Positions 61,236 to 64,000 of a stretch of DNA of 64,000 nucleotides are shown in pieces. Source of the stretch: Cricetomys ansorgei (taxonomy: Eukaryota; Chordata; Mammalia; Rodentia; Nesomyidae); the NCBI GenBank assembly GCA_026225945.1, contig JAMJFZ010000114.1, positions 186,001 through 250,000 on the forward strand, in the 5' to 3' direction. Positions within the stretch are counted from its first letter, which is position 1. Each line of letters begins with the position of its first letter. A program made the position numbers and the translations under genes. The notes beneath the pieces were generated by a model. That model worked only from the letters and a program-made list of their open reading frames with translations. It did no database searches and was not told where the DNA came from.

Positions 61236-64000
61236 TAAAAAACATACACACAAGCCAGACTGGCATCCAGAAGATGACTTAGATAGGACCCTCCAGAATA
61301 TGGGGCGAGTCAAGGGGCCCTGTTGTCCCACCTGTGCTCACATTGGCTCACTTCTAGCAGTAGAATGAGGGAACCTAAGGAAGAAAGGCCAGGTGTCCAG
61401 GCAGCAAACAGAAGGGAGGGACAGCTAAGGAGGAAACTCAGACTCTATGGAGGGTGGACCAGGATGTAGGTTACTATGTGGAAACAGAAAAAATTGGAAA
61501 ATTTCAAAAGCTGATGTCCTTGAAGGAAAACATTTCTGCTTCCTTGTGTGCTTCTATCTTCTTCCTCTATAGAGAGAGTGTCTCTCTAGCCCATTCCTTT
61601 CACAAACCCTGTGTCTACCTGCACCCCAGGTGAGGAAAGCTCTGTGGATATCAGCAGCTCAGGTGCAATTCACCCCGTGAGGCAGAAAGGGATCTGAAGG
61701 GAGGCTATTGGTGAGTCAACCCTGGGCTTCCTAGAATCCACATCTGCCAAACCAGTTAGTAGCAAGAAATCACGATGACTCACTCCTGTGGCTGCAATGC
61801 GTGGTGCTGGGCATGGTGTACATCACAGGTGATCATCAACACAGGAACCAGAAAGGGTCTCATTTCACTGTTGCCTTTGGTGTGCTGTCACAGGGAGGAG
61901 GCTTGAGGAACACAGATTCTTCCTTCCAGTTACTAGGTAAGGCTTGTCTCTCTGTCAGATGCATGTCCTCACCCTGAAGGAATCTGCTTCCTCTAATGCT
62001 ATGATGCTCAGCCCCATCCTCACAACTTTGAAAAGTACCACAATGGCTAAGTCCCCTCATATGGGTCTGGTGAAGCTGGTGTAGCTCCTGGATTGTTTTT
62101 TATCAAGATGCTGGGAAGGTGATTATTTTGTATCTAGAGTTGACAGCCATCACCTACACTACAGATCCTGGTTCCTCTCGAACAGCCCATGAGCCCTGTC
62201 ACACCGGTGCCATCACTTACAAGCAGCAGCTCACAGAGGACAAGGATAATCATCCCTCATTGCCTCCTGTCCTCAAACCCCTAACACACGTGATGTGTTA
62301 GATGCAAACAGAAATGTCTTCAGCGTTTCCTCAGAGAAGGCAAAAATACTAAAGTCAAAATTTGTGATTTTCTCATATTCTAAAAGGAAATACACCTTCT
62401 CAGGCTCCCTAAGAAGCTGATTTTCCAAGTGGTGCCTTGTGTGCTCCAGGCTCAGTCCTGCCCCAAAACCATGCCCTCATCTACCTGCTTTCCTTCTCTT
62501 GGAGATTCCATTCCTGACCCTATTCATTGATGCCAATCAGGGACTCTTTCAAATGATTGCACCGGACCACCCACCACGAGCAGCAGCAAGATATTTGTGG
62601 GTATGTAGTGATGACTAGGGAGAAAGAATGTGGCAGGGACAGGCTTTTCATGGCATTCTGTCTAGAATGGCAACGGTCCAACCCCTCAGGTTTCCTTCTA
62701 CGTGCTTTCTAACATGAGTGCAGGTAAACTTGTCTCTTGAGATTATAAACTTGTCCCAGTCCTTAGGACAGGTGTCTCTGGCTTTCAGGAGAGCGCAGTT
62801 GTAATGGCGGGGATGAAGGAAATTGTTCCCTCGTTGCTAAGATGTTTCTCACTTCCCAAAGCCTTAGAGATGCATTTAATATCTTCCCCATCTCTGCCTT
62901 CTGTCTGCCGAGGCACTGTTATTTTCCCTTTGTATTTAAGGTGGTGATGCTGGGTTTTTCTAGTCAGGATCCAAGGAAATGGTTGCGTCTTCCTGAGGAA
63001 GGTGAGCAGAGGAAGTTCAGACATTCAGAAAAAGAGTAAATAAAATGTAGGGTATGAAAATAATCTGCCATCTTATTTATTTACCTAAATTGGAATAAAA
63101 TATATAGAAAGATAACATACAGAAATGAAGATGGATGTAAAAATAAAGGCCTTTCCCCTCTGGCTGACTGTTCTTCATGATAGGAGAAACTCCATAGTAT
63201 TCTCATGCCACTTCTGGTTCAATGAATGGGCAGAGATCCAGAGAGGTGCCAGGCTGTCCGTTACCACCCCCACAGCCTTCTCCTTAAAAGGCAGACCTAA
63301 GTATATTTTTGAGAAGAGCTGAAACATTCACTGGGTCTTGCCAATTCTTCCCTCTATGGTTCTCATATCAAAGACATGGTCCAGAGCAGAGTCTGACAGC
63401 TTAGGCACTTCTGTTAGAGAGAAAAACCCTCCACAGGCCATGCTAAGGATGTGGTGTAGGCCCATTCATGTGTGTGCAATGGTCTCACAGAGACTCAGAG
63501 CGTAGTTTGTATGACAGTTGGGCCTTTTCTCAATTCCATAGTGGATATCATATGTTATTTGTAATCATTTCTGGTGATCTGTATAGATATTGTCTTTTTG
63601 TTTGTCTTCTTGGGTGCATGAGAAAACAAAGCCCTGAGTCCTATATTCCCCTTACTTTTTAAAATATAGAAACTGTTTTAAACTTAGACACTTGAAGACA
63701 AATATTATTAAGAACAACTAGTTCCCAGAGGGCAAATGAAAGGAACTTCACCAGATAATGAAAATCACACACAATATTTACAACAGTACTTTAGAAATGT
63801 TTACAAGTAAATATAATATAGAAGATGAGTTAGACAGTTGTAGAAACGAAGACCAGGAGAATAAGCTCGGTAAGAAGTTGTCGCATTTCAAAGCCAATGG
63901 AATAAATGGATGGACTTGAGAGTTAGAGATATTTAAAAGAAAGAAGCCAAAGTTGATATCACGATTAAGCTTGAGTTAAGGAAGCAATAAAAAAGCGGGC

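Larger units (their letters stand above)
52209..64000. other. Downstream flank without supported genes
   Basis: I found no further defensin-type signal exon or six-cysteine exon by eye on either strand. Contents are a GT-rich tract (about 52820-53010), a common rodent interspersed repeat (about 54066-54440), a B4-like SINE (about 54627-54784), a (GT)n run (56493-56540), a B1-like SINE (about 57064-57214), a URR1-like hAT element (57523-57740), and purine-rich tracts at 59065-59205 and 61090-61235. The frame at 57790-58218 has no recognisable domain. Confidence 0.5.

Noticed and set aside
1..64000. CRISPR arrays, bacterial operons, tRNA or rRNA genes
   Set aside because: None seen. The sequence is vertebrate nuclear DNA, and the tRNA-like heads belong to ID and B2/B3-type SINEs.

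Overview
The window is mammalian nuclear DNA from a muroid rodent (mouse, rat, hamster or vole-like; I cannot name the species). It has long introns, GT/AG splice sites, many (CA)n tracts, degenerate B1, B3/B2-like, ID and B4-like SINEs, a URR1-like hAT element and L1 tails. It covers part of a beta-defensin cluster corresponding to human 8p23 (DEFB107, DEFB105, DEFB106, SPAG11), which I recognised from protein similarity and gene order.

Layout: a Defb13/DEFB107-like gene (minus strand, two exons, 3891-5997) is followed by a Defb12/DEFB105-like gene (minus strand, three exons, 10678-13095). A Defb15/DEFB106-like gene is divergently transcribed (plus strand, two exons, 15621-18171). A repeat-rich interval holds old L1 fragments and a duplicated block of about 400 bp. 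A 7.26 kb IAPE-type betaretroviral provirus with env follows (26995-34255, plus strand), inserted just beside a much older, decayed retroviral protease-like fragment on the minus strand. Next is Spag11 (plus strand): first-promoter exons at 36179-38166, including a beta-defensin exon whose frame breaks at a 10-A run, and the second-promoter Spag11e/Bin1b gene at 50628-52089, which is intact. From 52.2 kb to the end I see repeats and no gene I can support.

The defensin genes share one plan: a short first exon for the signal peptide ending in phase 1, then a last exon with the six-cysteine domain. A TATA-like box lies about 60-100 bp upstream of the start codon in four of the five promoters. 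The products should be secreted, cationic host-defence peptides; orthologues of this subcluster are mainly expressed in the male reproductive tract, especially the epididymis.

The provirus is young: both 353-bp LTRs read identical and it is flanked by a perfect 6-bp target duplication. It keeps a tRNA-Phe-type primer site, a long gag, an RT-RNase H-integrase frame and a full env frame. It has lost a segment joining nucleocapsid to protease, including the protease active site, and the surviving pro frame is no longer reached from gag by a -1 shift. Its leader holds a 41-codon ORF for a hydrophobic, cysteine-rich peptide. The most notable points are this env-bearing provirus next to Spag11, its leader ORF and deletion, and the homopolymer frameshift in the Spag11 defensin exon.
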